Assembly (NCBI RefSeq): GCF_964204865.1
Contig: NC_135258.1
Location: forward strand, 10,655,001 to 10,719,000
DNA: 64,000 nt
DNA from: Styela clava
Lineage: Eukaryota; Chordata; Ascidiacea; Stolidobranchia; Styelidae
Reading direction: 5' to 3'
Part shown: positions 25,529-37,700 of the stretch, in pieces
Layout: each line of letters opens with the position of its first letter
How positions within the stretch are numbered: position 1 is the stretch's first letter
Position numbers and translations under genes: made by a program
Notes under the pieces: generated by a model
The model's database searches: none
What the model was told of the DNA's origin: nothing
The model's input: only the letters and a program-made list of their open reading frames with translations

Positions 25529-26003
25529 AGAGCTGGGCAAAATATTCGGATGGCATTTTACTATTCGAATATCCGGTACCACGTGACCTGCGCTGCTCTG
25601 CTTGGACACCAAACTCGCGTGTCTCCAACTCAATTGTGAATTGTGCGAGATTTCCCAACGGCGCTCGCTATCAGAAAAAAACGACAAATTTAAAAAGTCG
25701 TTGTTTCTGCGTCATGGTGTTATATGCTTTGCACTTAACGTATCGTTTCAATTTCATATTTTGTGAAAAAAAAAAAAAAACGACCGTTCCGTAAATTTAG
25801 TAAATGTATATATGATAAAATTAACCATTAACCAGTCAAAAACGCTTTATTGCCGAGTGCCGACCTCTTTATGTTTCTATTAATTTGCAAATGGAGTATC
25901 GACCTCCGACGTTCTGGGTCCCTGTTATGTATAAACAATATTTATTATTTGACTATTCGGTATCCGTTAAAAATATTCAAATTATTCGATTTTGCCCACC
26001 CTA
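25529..26003. mobile_element. hAT-like MITE with gctgggcaaaat ends
   Basis: The left end (agctgggcaaaatattcg) and the reverse-complemented right end (gggtgggcaaaatcgaat) are inverted repeats continuing into AT-rich attcgaat words. The element is about 475 bp and shows no frame. The same terminal sequence type occurs at 30148 and 33503. The duplication is not clear, so the borders are accurate to within a few bases. It appears to have inserted into an older hAT fragment that starts at about 25396. Confidence 0.65.
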
Positions 26004-26559
26004 GACTAACAGTCATTTAATATGGCTTTGATTCCTAATAAGTTTGTCAATGCGGGTCGTAATCGTAGAGGATGCAAGGTGCAGTAGCTGCTTGAGATGA
26101 TTGCCAGATATTTCGGGACCATTTTCGATTACTGGAACAAAATTGAAATGCTCTAGTAAATAAAATAATCATTGAGTTATTCGATTTATACCTAATATTC
26201 GGAAATGCAACAAAAACTGAAAATCCACGGAAGCAAGCCAATGATTACAGCCATGTCTAAAATCTTTCCAAGTGAAAAGTGTTCGAGTGGCCGCGAAACG
26301 CTTACTGTTGCGTCACTATTGCATCTTGTAGTAGATTAGTGAGTCAACGCTACGCAAATAAACACGGTGGAGTCCATTCGACTAACTAACTGATAGACTT
26401 CCTCATTTTAAGTCAATGATTAATTTCCATTGAAAAATTTTGTTTGGAAGTAATTAATTTTCAAAGCATTAACAAGAGCAGCAGGAAAGGTTGTTGAGAG
26501 CCGCATGCGGCTATATAGAAGAATGAATGCAGAAAGAGAATAAGTAGGCGAATCTCTTA

Positions 26560-27130
26560 TGAAGGGTAAAGTTGATTATAATTTGACACGTGCATGGAAG
26601 CCAGCGATTTGTATCGGTATGAGCGATGTAATCGTCCTCTTTGTGCAATCCCTGACACGCAGAATGAACTTAAGAGGATAGGATTTACATTTTTATCCCG
26701 CGGAGAAGGGGCAAGCCAGTTTTTTTTTTCAGCTCTATGGACTTGATGTTGGAGAAAGCCCCCACTAACCAGCGGTGACGTACACCACCCTACCGTGTCG
26801 AGGAGCAATTCTCTCGCACAGAATTATTACCCACGCCGTTTGAGCCTGCGAACCCACGCACGACATTGAGGCGTGGTGGCGAGCGTATTCCTAACGCTGA
26901 ATACGATGCGCCACGCAACAGCAGAGCTTTTCGACCGCTTGCGTTTGCAAGTTGATGTCGGATATGGGAGTAGTTGACCATTATGTGGAGAAAGCCGTAA
27001 CCGACCATCGGTTACGTGAATCACCACACGATGGAGAGGAGTCCAGCAACCCTCTTCCACATACCTAATTATCACCTACGGGATTCTAACCAGCGTACGG
27101 CAATTACAGGTGCGATCTAAGTGTAAAAGT
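26560..27130 (-). repeat. tRNA-derived composite SINE, near full length
   Basis: Read on the minus strand the 5' part contains ggttagaatcccg, close to the tRNA B-box (GGTTCGAATCC), at about 27096-27084. A body follows, ending near taaatcctatcc at about 26670. Parts of the body recur at 8940, 18420 and 46160, and the head recurs at 45525. This resembles the tRNA-related composite SINEs reported from Ciona, but identity is not shown. Confidence 0.6.
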
Positions 27131-27180
27131 ATTCATGAGCCATACTGCCGATATTCACGCACATCAATGAAAAAATATAA

Positions 27181-30100
27181 TTAGGAAGTATTGTTTCTGA
27201 CACAATTCATTTTAAAAAACGTGCTCCATGCACAACAGCGGACGGAAGCAACAGACGAACAATTAGTGTCTGGAAACACAACAAATCCCGGAAGATGTGC
27301 TTTTTCATTACAACTGTTACCAAAATTGTTCCGACTCCGTTTTTCTATAAAGGTCAAAGAATTGTTCTTTTCAGAATTCGAAACACAACACAAATGTCCA
27401 ACTTGTCCATATTTAGCCCAACCCCATGTGATTGCAGCGCCTTTTGAAGTCACTGTTGCAGAATGTCGACTTCCACATGATATATCGATTAACGTTAGGT
27501 ACCCATCACATTCCAGATACTTTTCTAGTTCGAGCAAGGCAGGTGTGCTCAACATGGAAACAGACTTATCTCCTTCTTTTTTCGTTTCTGAAAAGTCTGT
27601 GAGTGTAGTTGCTGGAAATCCAAGCTGTCCTGCTTCATTCCATCCCCATGCGTAAATATCACCAGATTCTTAAACAGAAATGGATTCATGACAAGCAATG
27701 TAATTGTATTTCAATTCTATAGGGAATTTTACAATACAGTAATTGTTCAGTGCATGTAAGAGAGAAATTATGTTCAAAATATGCCTCTTCTATCATGTTA
27801 TGTGTTGGAACTCCTAAGTGTATGTATGTATGTATGTTTATTAGTCACGTAGTAGTAAGCAGTATAAAAAATTGACAATATTAATATTGGAGACGGGACG
27901 CATGCACAAGACCGTACTGGCCTAAAACACAAATGTGCGACATGCACTCCTTTTGACAAGTACAGAACAAAAAATACAGAACTGTTATACAGAACTTCTG
28001 AGTGACCATTGTTAAGTTTATAATTTCAAATGTTTTCATTTTAATAAGACTGATTTATGTCCAACTCGCGATTGTTCGAAACCATCAAACTCCACAGAGC
28101 ATTGGGCTATAGAATTAGAATCTAGAGCAGACATGGGCAAACTATAGCCCGTGGGCCAAATCCGGCTCGTTTGGCTAATTCAATCTGGCCCGCCCGATGC
28201 TGCCACAACCGAAGTAAAAACCAAATTTTGATGTTTTAGCTAAAAATAACTCAGAGAATTGGTGAGGTTGGGATTAAATTTAGTTTATGCACGAGGCTCA
28301 TTGTTTTCCACTTTTGCTTTTGGAACAGTGTAAATATTGTTCATAAAATGCAACTCTTTATCAACCAGTGAGCGCCAAGCGTTTTGCAACTTTGACTAAA
28401 TTTTCGACCCGCTAAAAAGGAGTGAAAAATTGATCTTCAGATAATAGATCAATACTTGGTGATTATACGAAGATGATTACGGTATATTAATTTTCATTGA
28501 ATATACATTCTGATGTTTATTGTACCTGCAAGAGATAAAGAATGCCAACCTCCAGCTGCAACTGCTTTTATGTTAACACCGCACAACATATCAATCAGCT
28601 TGGGTTTTTCTGCATCATCTAATGAACTATGCCCTAATTGTCCCCGGCTAAAAGACAATGTGTAATATTGTGAGTAACATAAGGGGCATCAAAGGTAAAC
28701 AATTATCATTTTAGATTTCAGAATATGTCACCGGATATCTACTCACTGTTTGCCAAAATAAGTATGAAGTTAGTTTTAATTCCTTGGAAAAGGAAAACAA
28801 AACCGAAAATACACAATAATAAAAAAGAATGTTCGAAACATGTAAAAATATGTGAGATATATATATTCTAAATATTTTTAAGTGTTAAATATCCAAGGTA
28901 TGAAATATTGAACTGGATATAATAATATTATTCGGACCTCCAGAAGTATGTGCACCAAGATGGCGTACAGCCTGAACATAGTATGTGTACCAGGTTAGGG
29001 TTCAGGTTGTACGCCATCTTGGTGCACATACTTCGGGAGCGCCTATTAATTTTTAGAATTGGACGTACCTACCTGTTCCCCATGTGTAAACATTTCCACT
29101 TTCAGAGCATGCAAGTACATGGCTGACGCCACAGCATATTTGTGAAATTTTTGTTAATGAAATAATCTGAGTTGGTATATTGTCTTCATTCCAACGATAA
29201 ACGTTACCGCTTTCTTAAATTTAGACATGAATCTAATCAGATAAGGTTAAGTAACAAAATCGGTATATTGTGTGTGGATCAATCTTCACTGCAAATTTGC
29301 ATTTTGAACACACAAACAAACTCAGAGAAGTGAAAACATTGTATGAATCTTTCAGAGATGGAGATAAGAAGAAATGATTGTAATATTCAGTGAGGTCAAA
29401 TATTATCATGAAGAACATGATTGGGTCTGGTCTGTACAAACACTATACCATATCAAAGTCAGCTTGTATCTGACATAGCTAATAGCAACAATTTACAAAA
29501 AATGTTCTGAAATATTTCTGAAAATTGATGATTAACAATATCAAATGCAACTGATTACTCCATCAAAATATTTTAAAGACCAATGCAATGTCTGATATGC
29601 TTTACATTGAATTATACGGATACTACAATATTCAACTTTGAACACTGTTATAAAGACAAGGAAAATCAAAGTAAAAAGAATGAATGTACAAAATCAACGA
29701 ATAACTATGAATACAACAAGTGTATCTAATTAGAGATATAATTAATAAGTTAAATAAGTATAAACTGGGTATTACCTGTAACACCAAACAATGTGGATGA
29801 ATTTTCAACCAAATCTAATTGTTTTAATGACTGTGGTGAAGCCATTTGATTACAAACTTCTTCATTTGTTTCATTAGAATATTTATAAAGCATCCCCTCA
29901 GAATCTACAACAAACAATTCATCTTCCTTTAAAGTTGCACATTGTCCTCTTTTTGAAATGTTTATTTCACATCTTTGACAGTTACCCCAAAAACCTCTGA
30001 TTGTCAAAGTCCCATCATCTGTATAAAATGAAATGAATATATTGAATAAACTATACATGTATGAGTTGCATATTGAAAACGATTGACCTTTGTGTAGCCC

Positions 30101-32990
30101 GGCACAATTTACCGATTTAGTTCTTCAAGTCATGAAGCTGTGCAGTAGGGATGGGCAATGTAGAATGATTTACTATTCTAGAATAGTTAAATCGAATCCA
30201 AAATACCGAATCCTATTCTATTTTCATTTACAGCCACATTGTAAGCTAAATGGCTCAACTGAACTCCACACTGTTTCAATAACAAAACTAACTGTACTAA
30301 CAGCTTCAACAAATTAAATAGAAGTCATCTAGTAATAGGAATATGGGAACTGTTTTATTTCAATGAAAAACATTTTAAAATCAGAACAGGAATGTGAAAA
30401 ATTCCAAAAAACAAGATTGTGGAATAAGAATGTGAAAAATTACAAAAAATAAGCTTGTGGAAAAGAAATGTGAAAAATTACAAAGAATAAGATTGTGGAA
30501 CAAGAATGTGGAAAATTACAAAAAATAAGATTGTGGAACAGGAATGTAAAATATTGCAAAAAATAAAATTGTGCACTTCACATGCAAATTTTTTTGTTGC
30601 AGTGTAACACATTTATGCTGGTTAACCGTGATCGTAATTTACTAGCAGTCAATCCTGCACTAGAAAAAGATCGTTCTGAGAATGCCGATGTCGCTGGCAT
30701 GCATGAATACTTATCTGCCAGTTCTTTCAAAACAGGTGTAACTGTGTTACTTTTCCACCATTCCAAAGTATTTAAGTTGATTGATTTCTGTTTTTAAATA
30801 AGAGGCCGCTTCTTCCGAAACGCTAGCAACTTCATCATCATTGCCTTCGTCTATTTCTTTGCTGCTGTCGTGGCTTTCAATGCCACAGCCCAAAAGGTCA
30901 TCTAGTGATTTTGGCAAAATCAAATTGTTGTTCAAAATAGTTGTCGATATCCTTGCTGTTTGCATTTGTCTGTCGTTGTTATATTGTGATCATTTCTGAT
31001 TCGACACTGCCTTTAATCTATGAGAAAGAAAGCAATCTAAAAGAGTGTTTAAAAAAAAATAAGGCTGCAAAAGGCAAAATTGCAATGCAATGAAACTTAC
31101 TTGAATACCATCCACTTTTTTGAAATAGCTCGTTTTGTATCTTGGATCCAGCCATGTTGCTATGTTCATGTGAATATACCACGAGTTCTGGTTGAAAACA
31201 AACCAAAATCTCTTATGCAGTTGAGTTAAAATTTTGTTCTTAAATAAAGCTGAACTTCTTGAATCTTTTTCACATGGCATGTACTTTTGTGACAATCCTT
31301 TGATCAATGGTATCACACCACTTATTGACACATATTTTTCACCCTTCAGGTAATCTTCTGCAATCTGTTAACGAATAACATGTACGTTATTAACAAATTA
31401 TGTGGCCCAGTACAAGTTATTTTTCTCCTGGTCGCACATACGACTTACCTTAATTGGTTTAAGTTTTTCATCTAGGGTTTAAATTAGTGCCCAGTGGTTG
31501 TCTTTTAACTCCAAATGAGCTGACGATGTTGCTTATACAATGAGCCCATTGCAGAGGACTTGGCGAACATATGCTTGCAGGCGACAAAGTCTCTGCAACA
31601 TACTGTATTTGGAGTTCCATCTTGTGGAAACATCAAGTATGAGCTCCAGCTGATGTTCTTTTTCCTGAGCAGCTTTTAATACTTAGCTGGCTTTTGATGA
31701 CAAAATCCTCATTTATATAATGGAGAGTAACGCCAAGAAAAGATTGCATTTTTGCACTGCACCATAGATCTGTCGTCAATGCTGCATATTTAACATGATT
31801 CAAAACTTTCCTCATTTCCTTCTTGCAATTTAAAAACTTTTTTTCAATATTTCTTGTCGGAGTCCGACGACTTGGCATCTCATATCCGGGTGCTAATTCT
31901 TTTATTAGTTTTTTGAAGTTCTCCCCTTCTACTAAACCAATCGGTCTCAAATCACCGACTATAGTATTTAAAATTAGTTCTGTGATTTTCTTCGATTTTG
32001 CAAGTGTGAGCCGGGTTTAAAAATAAGAGGCTAATTTCGGTTGCTTTGGTGCAGGCATAATCGAGGTAGCACTTCCCCTCATTTGATCAAATCCAATGAA
32101 AATATGTTTTGTCCTCAAATGCTTTAGGAGACTTCCTGTACTGTTGCAGTAGCTTATTTCAAGTTTGCAGTGATTACACACCGCAAATACATCGAACTTC
32201 AAAACAAAGTGTTCCCAAACATTAGATGTTTTCCTCTTTCCTGGCATTTTGTATCTAAAGCTAGACTGAGAAATTGAAATTCCTAATAACACAGTAATAA
32301 GTCGACTTGAAAGTATATGATATGTTGATAGCAGAGCTGAATAGCGCAAATGGACGTCCAAGTGCCTAGTCAGGTGCCATTTCGGTTTCGATCCGATTTC
32401 ACGCTGAGATTCCAGCAGGTATTGCAGCTTTCGGCGCGTACCACCCATCATTAGCAAGCGGCATTCTACAAAATACTTTGTAGAAACGATCGTGACTAAA
32501 AACCTATACCAGGCCTAAATACTTTTATTGATTATTACCGTCAGTTTTGAAGCACCAGATAAACGCTTATTGCTAATAACAGTTATTTGGAGGGCGTTTT
32601 CTGATAAACAATCAACGATTTCGTTATTAAAATAATGAACCATCGCATTCCACAAGATCAACGATTATATTGCTGAAAACGCGTTATTTGGAAGGCATTT
32701 TATGACAAACAATCCACGATTTTGTTATTGTATAATAATGAACCAATCTGATATTCAATCAAGCACACCAATCATCCGGTCATGGTAACTAATACTTTAA
32801 TACTAGCCTACTAAGCGAATCGATCACCTCTTTTCAGTATAATTGCATTTCTTGATCCAGCCATAACAGATACAATTTTCCCATCAAATCGTATTGGTTT
32901 GTTGACTATAATGTCACAATGGCAATCAATTTGTGAAAACTTGTTAAATCCTATTCCACATACATACACATCGTCTTCTTTTGAAGCCAT
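27181..32990 (-). CDS. RCCD1: RCC1 domain-containing protein 1, five exons, complete
   Basis: The exons are 32990-32828, 30018-29776, 29213-29069, 28647-28526 and 27668-27181, in consistent phase: 387 codons, 386 residues against 376 in human. RCC1-type repeats are clear in the C-terminal half: SGNVYTWGTG joining to SRGQLGHSS, AAGGWHSLSLA, ESGDIYAWGWNEAGQLG, CGSRHSATVTS and ITWGWAKYGQVGH. The AGGWHS...GDIY.WGWNE...CGSRH pattern matches RCCD1 rather than RCC1 itself. In vertebrates RCCD1 partners the demethylase KDM8 and supports mitotic chromatin and spindle function. I chose the ATG at 32990 (purine at -3, G at +4) over one at 33026, because the human protein also starts just before the first VYxCGxG-like strand. 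The exon 3 donor was set at 29068 because the earlier GT leads to a stop. Intron 1 (about 2.8 kb) contains a decayed hAT transposon, intron 3 lies beside a 110-bp MITE, and intron 4 holds another hAT end. Confidence 0.92.
27818..27965 (-). repeat. (ATGT)n-tailed retroposon-like end, copy 2
   Basis: A short ATGT run, tttattagtcacg, then ggagacgggacgcatgcac...actggcctaaaacaca closely follow the 33523 copy. It lies in RCCD1 intron 4. No coding region is attached. Confidence 0.7.
28128..28205. repeat. hAT terminal fragment in RCCD1 intron 4
   Basis: The sequence cagacatgggcaaactatag then cccgtgggccaaatccggc is a hAT-type left end, similar in style to the element at 15493. No matching right end was located before the exon at 28526. 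Confidence 0.5.
28934..29043. mobile_element. 110-bp MITE, GG...CC family, copy 2
   Basis: The element has the same length and ends as the copy at 629 (right end reversed: ggcgctcccgaagtatg). Flanking octamers TATTATTC and TATTAATT agree at six positions. It is inserted in RCCD1 intron 3, with its right end 25 bp downstream of the exon 3 donor. Confidence 0.85.
30578..32247 (-). pseudogene. decayed hAT transposase with BED finger, inside RCCD1 intron 1
   Basis: The minus strand starts with a BED-type zinc finger (VWEHFVLKF, CNHCKLEISYC, HLRTKH; start codon 32247), then an in-frame TAA at 32017-32019. A ZBED-like segment follows (GDLRPIGLVEGENFKKL, ALTTDLWCSA), then a frame change after a missing central domain, LILDVSTRWNSKYSMLQRL, a region with its own intron (AEDYLKGEKY, WLDPRYKTSYF), another frameshift near 30760 and the C-terminal dimerisation domain (ATSAFSERSFSSAG, RSRLTSINVLHCNK). 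The order matches hAT transposases. Several stops, frameshifts and a lost catalytic core make it inactive. A matching TIR-like left end is at 30148. Confidence 0.9.
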
Positions 32991-33522
32991 TATCTTTTGT
33001 GAATCTAAGCCAGCAATAAATAACAACAGCTAAACCCTGCGCTCGGTTAAAAGGGGATTTCCCACATCAACCTAACAATCAAAAAGGAGATGTCGGAGTC
33101 AAATTTCGCAACTTTCTGATTGCATCCTTTTTATCATAATATGAAAGAAGTCGTAAATAAGCTTGAAATCTCAACATTACTCAATTTCTCACTCGGGGTT
33201 ACAAAATAATTGGAGTTTCTGCGTTCTATTTTATTAAATGTTTTTTTTTATTTCATTTTCGTTTAAGAATCGAATCGGATATTTTTTTGAATCGAATACT
33301 TGGAAGGTATGTGAGTTTTTTATTATTACACACAGGCACATGTCAGAATAGTCATGTCAAAATATGGCTTCAATAAAAAAATTGAGGTATTCACCTCGAC
33401 CTTTGCCGGACAAATAAAAAAAAAGGATGGCGGTGATTCGAAATTTTTCTCCGAACCGATTTGAATAATTCACTATTCGATTCAAAATGCCCAGCCCTAT
33501 TGCATACACATAACATAATAGG

Positions 33523-33725
33523 ATGTATGTATGTATGTATGTATGTATGTATGTATGTATGTATGTATGTATGTATGTATGTATGTATGTATGTATGTAT
33601 GTATGTATGTATGTTTATTCGTCTCGTAAAAACACAGGAGTTAGTAAATATCAACATTGAAGACGGGATGTATACACAAGATCATACTGGCCTAAAACAC
33701 ATCAACGTGATATGCATAAAATGAT
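33523..33725 (-). repeat. (ATGT)23 microsatellite attached to a retroposon-like end, copy 1
   Basis: A 92-bp ATGT run (33523-33614) is followed by tttattcgtc and then gaagacgggatgtatacac...actggcctaaaacaca. The same order occurs at 27818-27950. On the minus strand the unit ends in a simple-sequence tail, as many LINE or SINE 3' ends do. Confidence 0.75.
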
Positions 33726-33934
33726 TTATGGTAAGCATAAAATGCAATAAATCGAATAAGTATAATATGGTCCTTCATACAGACAGTTGTGCGAGAAGGG
33801 TGGATTAGGCAACATGGGTAACGGTGAATATGCCCAACTGTTTGTACAAAGGAGTTGGTGGGACAAGACAACATCAATAAATAGAGACATACAACATGAA
33901 CTAGAGCTGCGTGCAGCTTTAACAGGCTTCCCGC

Positions 33935-34620
33935 GTAAAAAAAACTGAAGACGCGTTTTGTTCACTGGAGCGTGAAAGCGTGGTCAGTCATGCATAAAAT
34001 TTGCAGGTTACGATGGGGGACTTATCATCTGCATGTGATGTAAATTTCATGTCTCTAAGTAGTGTCGTTCTCGAGAAGAAGATGAAAATGTGAAATCCTA
34101 TATTGCTCACTGGAGCGTATCGCCGAGGTCACTCATGCGTATCCTTGACATATCGTATCCGGAACATGTCCATTAATCATTGTTATGAATTTCAACCCAA
34201 TAGCATGTATCAATTTTGAGAAATCGCGAAAAAACTGAAAACGCGTTTTGCTCACTGGAGCGTGAAAGCGTGGTCAGTCATGCATAAAATTTGCAAACTA
34301 TGATGAAGGACTTATTGTCTGTATGTGATGTAAATTTCAAGTCTCTAAGTAGTGTCGTTCTCGAGAAGAAGATGAAAATGTAAAATCCTATATTGCTCAC
34401 TGGAGCGTATCGCCGAGATCACTCATGCGTATCCTTGACATATTGTATCCGGAACAAGTCCATTAATCATTGTTATGAATTTTAACCCAATACCATGTAT
34501 CAATTTTGAGAAATCGCAAAAAAACTGAATACGCGTTTTGCTCACTGGAGCGTGAAAACGTGGTCAGTCATGCATAAAATTTGCATTTTATTGCTAGCTG
34601 AGAACTTCTGCACATTTGAG
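33935..34620 (+). repeat. 290-bp tandem repeat, about 2.3 units
   Basis: The word acgcgttttg recurs at 33951, 34241 and 34531, a period of 290 bp, with high similarity along the units. Each unit holds a shorter internal echo (ttgctcactggagcgt) in its two halves. There is no open frame through the array. A (taa)n tract follows at 34649-34700. Confidence 0.88.
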
Positions 34621-34739
34621 GTGAATTTCAAGTTTGTAGGACCAATTTGAAAAAAAAATAATAATAATAATAAATAATAATAATAAATAATAATAATAAA
34701 ACACAGGAATACAATAGGTTCCCTGCTGACAAGCAGCGG

Positions 34740-37700
34740 GAAGCCTAAATAATACATAATATATATACATAAGAATAAAATTTGGACATATATCACCCTC
34801 GAGTAATGATACCAATATAAATGGGAGAAATAGTCTAGTTTATAGGAGAATGTGCATATATGGTATGTACCACTCAAGGGTGAGTGTCTTTAGTAATAAA
34901 TGGCTAATCTAGCAAAAATGCGTTCCTTCAAGGCTTGGGGAAATGCATTGTAATAAGTTCTGTCAAGTTATACGCTTTTTCAAGGTACTTTGTATTTTAT
35001 AGTTCTGAATACCGCAAAAAAAGATCAGGATTCAAAAAAAGGATATTTAGGTTGCATTTTCATAAAACCTATCATGATCGCATTTCAGCCAGATAATTCG
35101 AAAGTATAAAAGTATATTGAAATAGAGAACAATAAATTATAAAGAGTATCATTTTGCCATGTCATGGAATTTCCAAATTGAATTGAAATAATAATGAAAT
35201 ATGGTATCATGTGATACTCATATTCTGAACATAATTTGAAAATAACTACGTGCAAATTTATTTGCGTGCTTTTGGTCGAAAGTACACCCTAGGAAAGCGG
35301 TGTACTGAAGCAGGATAGTGTTTACCGTTCAAATAGAATAGAATATGTAATTCAATATATATGGCCACCAACGGTATGTGATACATATCCATGTGATTCA
35401 TTTCCGATTTTTTTTTTTATATTTTTTCAAACTTTTCGAAGAATGAATATAATAAATTACTCCATTTAGAAATATATAAAACAAAATTTAAAAATCACAC
35501 GGCTAATTCAGCATTTATTATAAATGCTAATGATATGAATTCATTGAATTTTATAACCTGTAACAAATCCTTTGGTGGGAGTACATTTGAATGTGTGTAG
35601 ATATAAATTAATTACAGACAAGTGAAATACAATTTGTGGCCTTGGTTTATTTGATAAGAAGCTATTCACATCGTTTGTTATCAGTATTTTCAGTGATGTT
35701 TATATTCCAAGTTTCATAATCACGGTATGCGCTTCAGACAGTTGCTTTGTGTGAAAGACGCGTCAGAATTAATAAATAAATCATCATTTCCGGTTGGATA
35801 ATCTGGCTCGCAGAGATATGCAGTTGTGTTAGTTGACTTGTGAAACGCGCGGTGGTCGATTGTAATCACTTGAAAATGTATAGTGCTTTGGCAATGTGAA
35901 AATGACTGACACCTAATCAATCGCTAGTACAATTTTAAGCATCGTGAACACGTGGTAATTAATTGACTAAAGCTGGCATCTGTCAGTAAAGCCGGCTTAT
36001 TTTGTTTGTCTACCTCGACGCCGCCCGCATATATCTAATCACATATACAAAACCCAAGAGATTGAAATTGATTGAAAAAACATGCAATTACCAAATCTAT
36101 AGCGCTACAGGTCAATCAATATCTTGCACACTACCAATCAATCAACCCAAAATAGTGTGCGTTGACTCCTTTTCCATAACAATTCTGCCAGTATCAATCT
36201 GAAACTACATTTTTAGATTGTTCGTATTCGTGGATAACATGCACAAAACGATAAAACAGTAAGTGCGAATAAATTACAATAAACTTCTAAATATGACGTC
36301 TCTGAGAATTATAGAATAGGTAAAAAAAAAATTATCGAATTATGTACTACGAAGCAACGCCATATTTCAACCGGATGTCGCGACCTAATATTAGATTGGT
36401 ATGAGGACCGCATGCGCCCGCGAGACAATTTTTTCCGGCCCTCGTCATGGTTGAGATTTTTCCACAAAAAACTAAAATAGTATGATGTCAACCATGAGTA
36501 GGTTTTATTGTGCTTATTAACATCAAGAGTCCGGTCCGACAAACTGTAAAAAGTGAAACAAAAATTTCCCTAATTTTTATTATGACGAAATGTTTCGGCC
36601 AGATCATTTGGTTCGCAAAGTTAATTGCACACTCACGTCGCATACTTGCAATGTTGGGCAGTACCTACTTATATTTGGAAGCAGTTTTTTTCAACAATCA
36701 AAGTAACGAATCAGCCCTCCGCACGCGACCAACGGACGAGCATTTGCATGCTGTCTTAAGACAAGCAAACCAAGGCAAAATAGGGCCAAACGTCGTCGAG
36801 TCTCTCACCGCTCCAAAACCGTACCAAATATCCAGCACAAGTATTAGAATATGTTTCATGTATCGTTTGGTGTAAGGTTCAATTGTAATTTCAACAAATA
36901 CATTCAGATTTCTTTTGTTATGTTTTGTGTATCATTTTGTACCTAATTTGATGGTTTGTGGCCTGCATGCGTCGTCAATAAATTCAAAAAGTGGCCCATG
37001 ATACATTTTGAGTTCGCGACCACTGTCTTAGAGTAAACTAAGCTTATGTGGAATAAATCTATTAGATCTTGGAACATGTCGTATATATTCGACAAATGGC
37101 TGTTTTGACTACAATATCGTTCAGCCGATTGTCGGTTAACATAAGGGTATAATTAATAACACGACTAGACGAGTATATTATGGGTGTTATCAATTGCTCA
37201 TAACGTATTTAGTATTTGTATTACTCGTATCTAATGCGATAGTTTTAATACATTTATACCCCTATAATAAACCTTATTGATATTTACAAAAAAAAATACG
37301 ACTTGTTCAAGAATTGAAGAAAAAGCCACTTTAAAAAATAATCACGCTGAAACTAACAGTACAGTACTTCAATCAATCATATAAGTCATGTAGTGTGAAA
37401 GAATAGCATCATTCATGATATCGAACACAGGTTTCCTTAGGTGTACAGCATAGGTGATGGAAGTCTTCCATGTACAGTTCGTTGTGTCTTCAATCGGGTG
37501 AATGAAAGCAATGGCTGCTTATCAATCCATTTTTAGCAACAGCGCACCACCACGCATATTTACTGTGTTTGTGTGGCGATGCTTCTTCGTATTCATAAAT
37601 TATTGAAATTGTTAGTACTTTAAATCCGTATGAACATATAGGGTTCCTAACCTATCACTTAAATATTTGTCAATAAAACTGAACGAACATTGGCGATTAT

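Noticed and set aside
33391-33657. Frames encoding repeated YIHT or MYVC
   Set aside because: These are translations of the ATGT microsatellite.
36393-37028. Calling the 36.5-kb frame a host gene
   Set aside because: It matches the degraded tail of a hAT transposase and sits between hAT-type ends.
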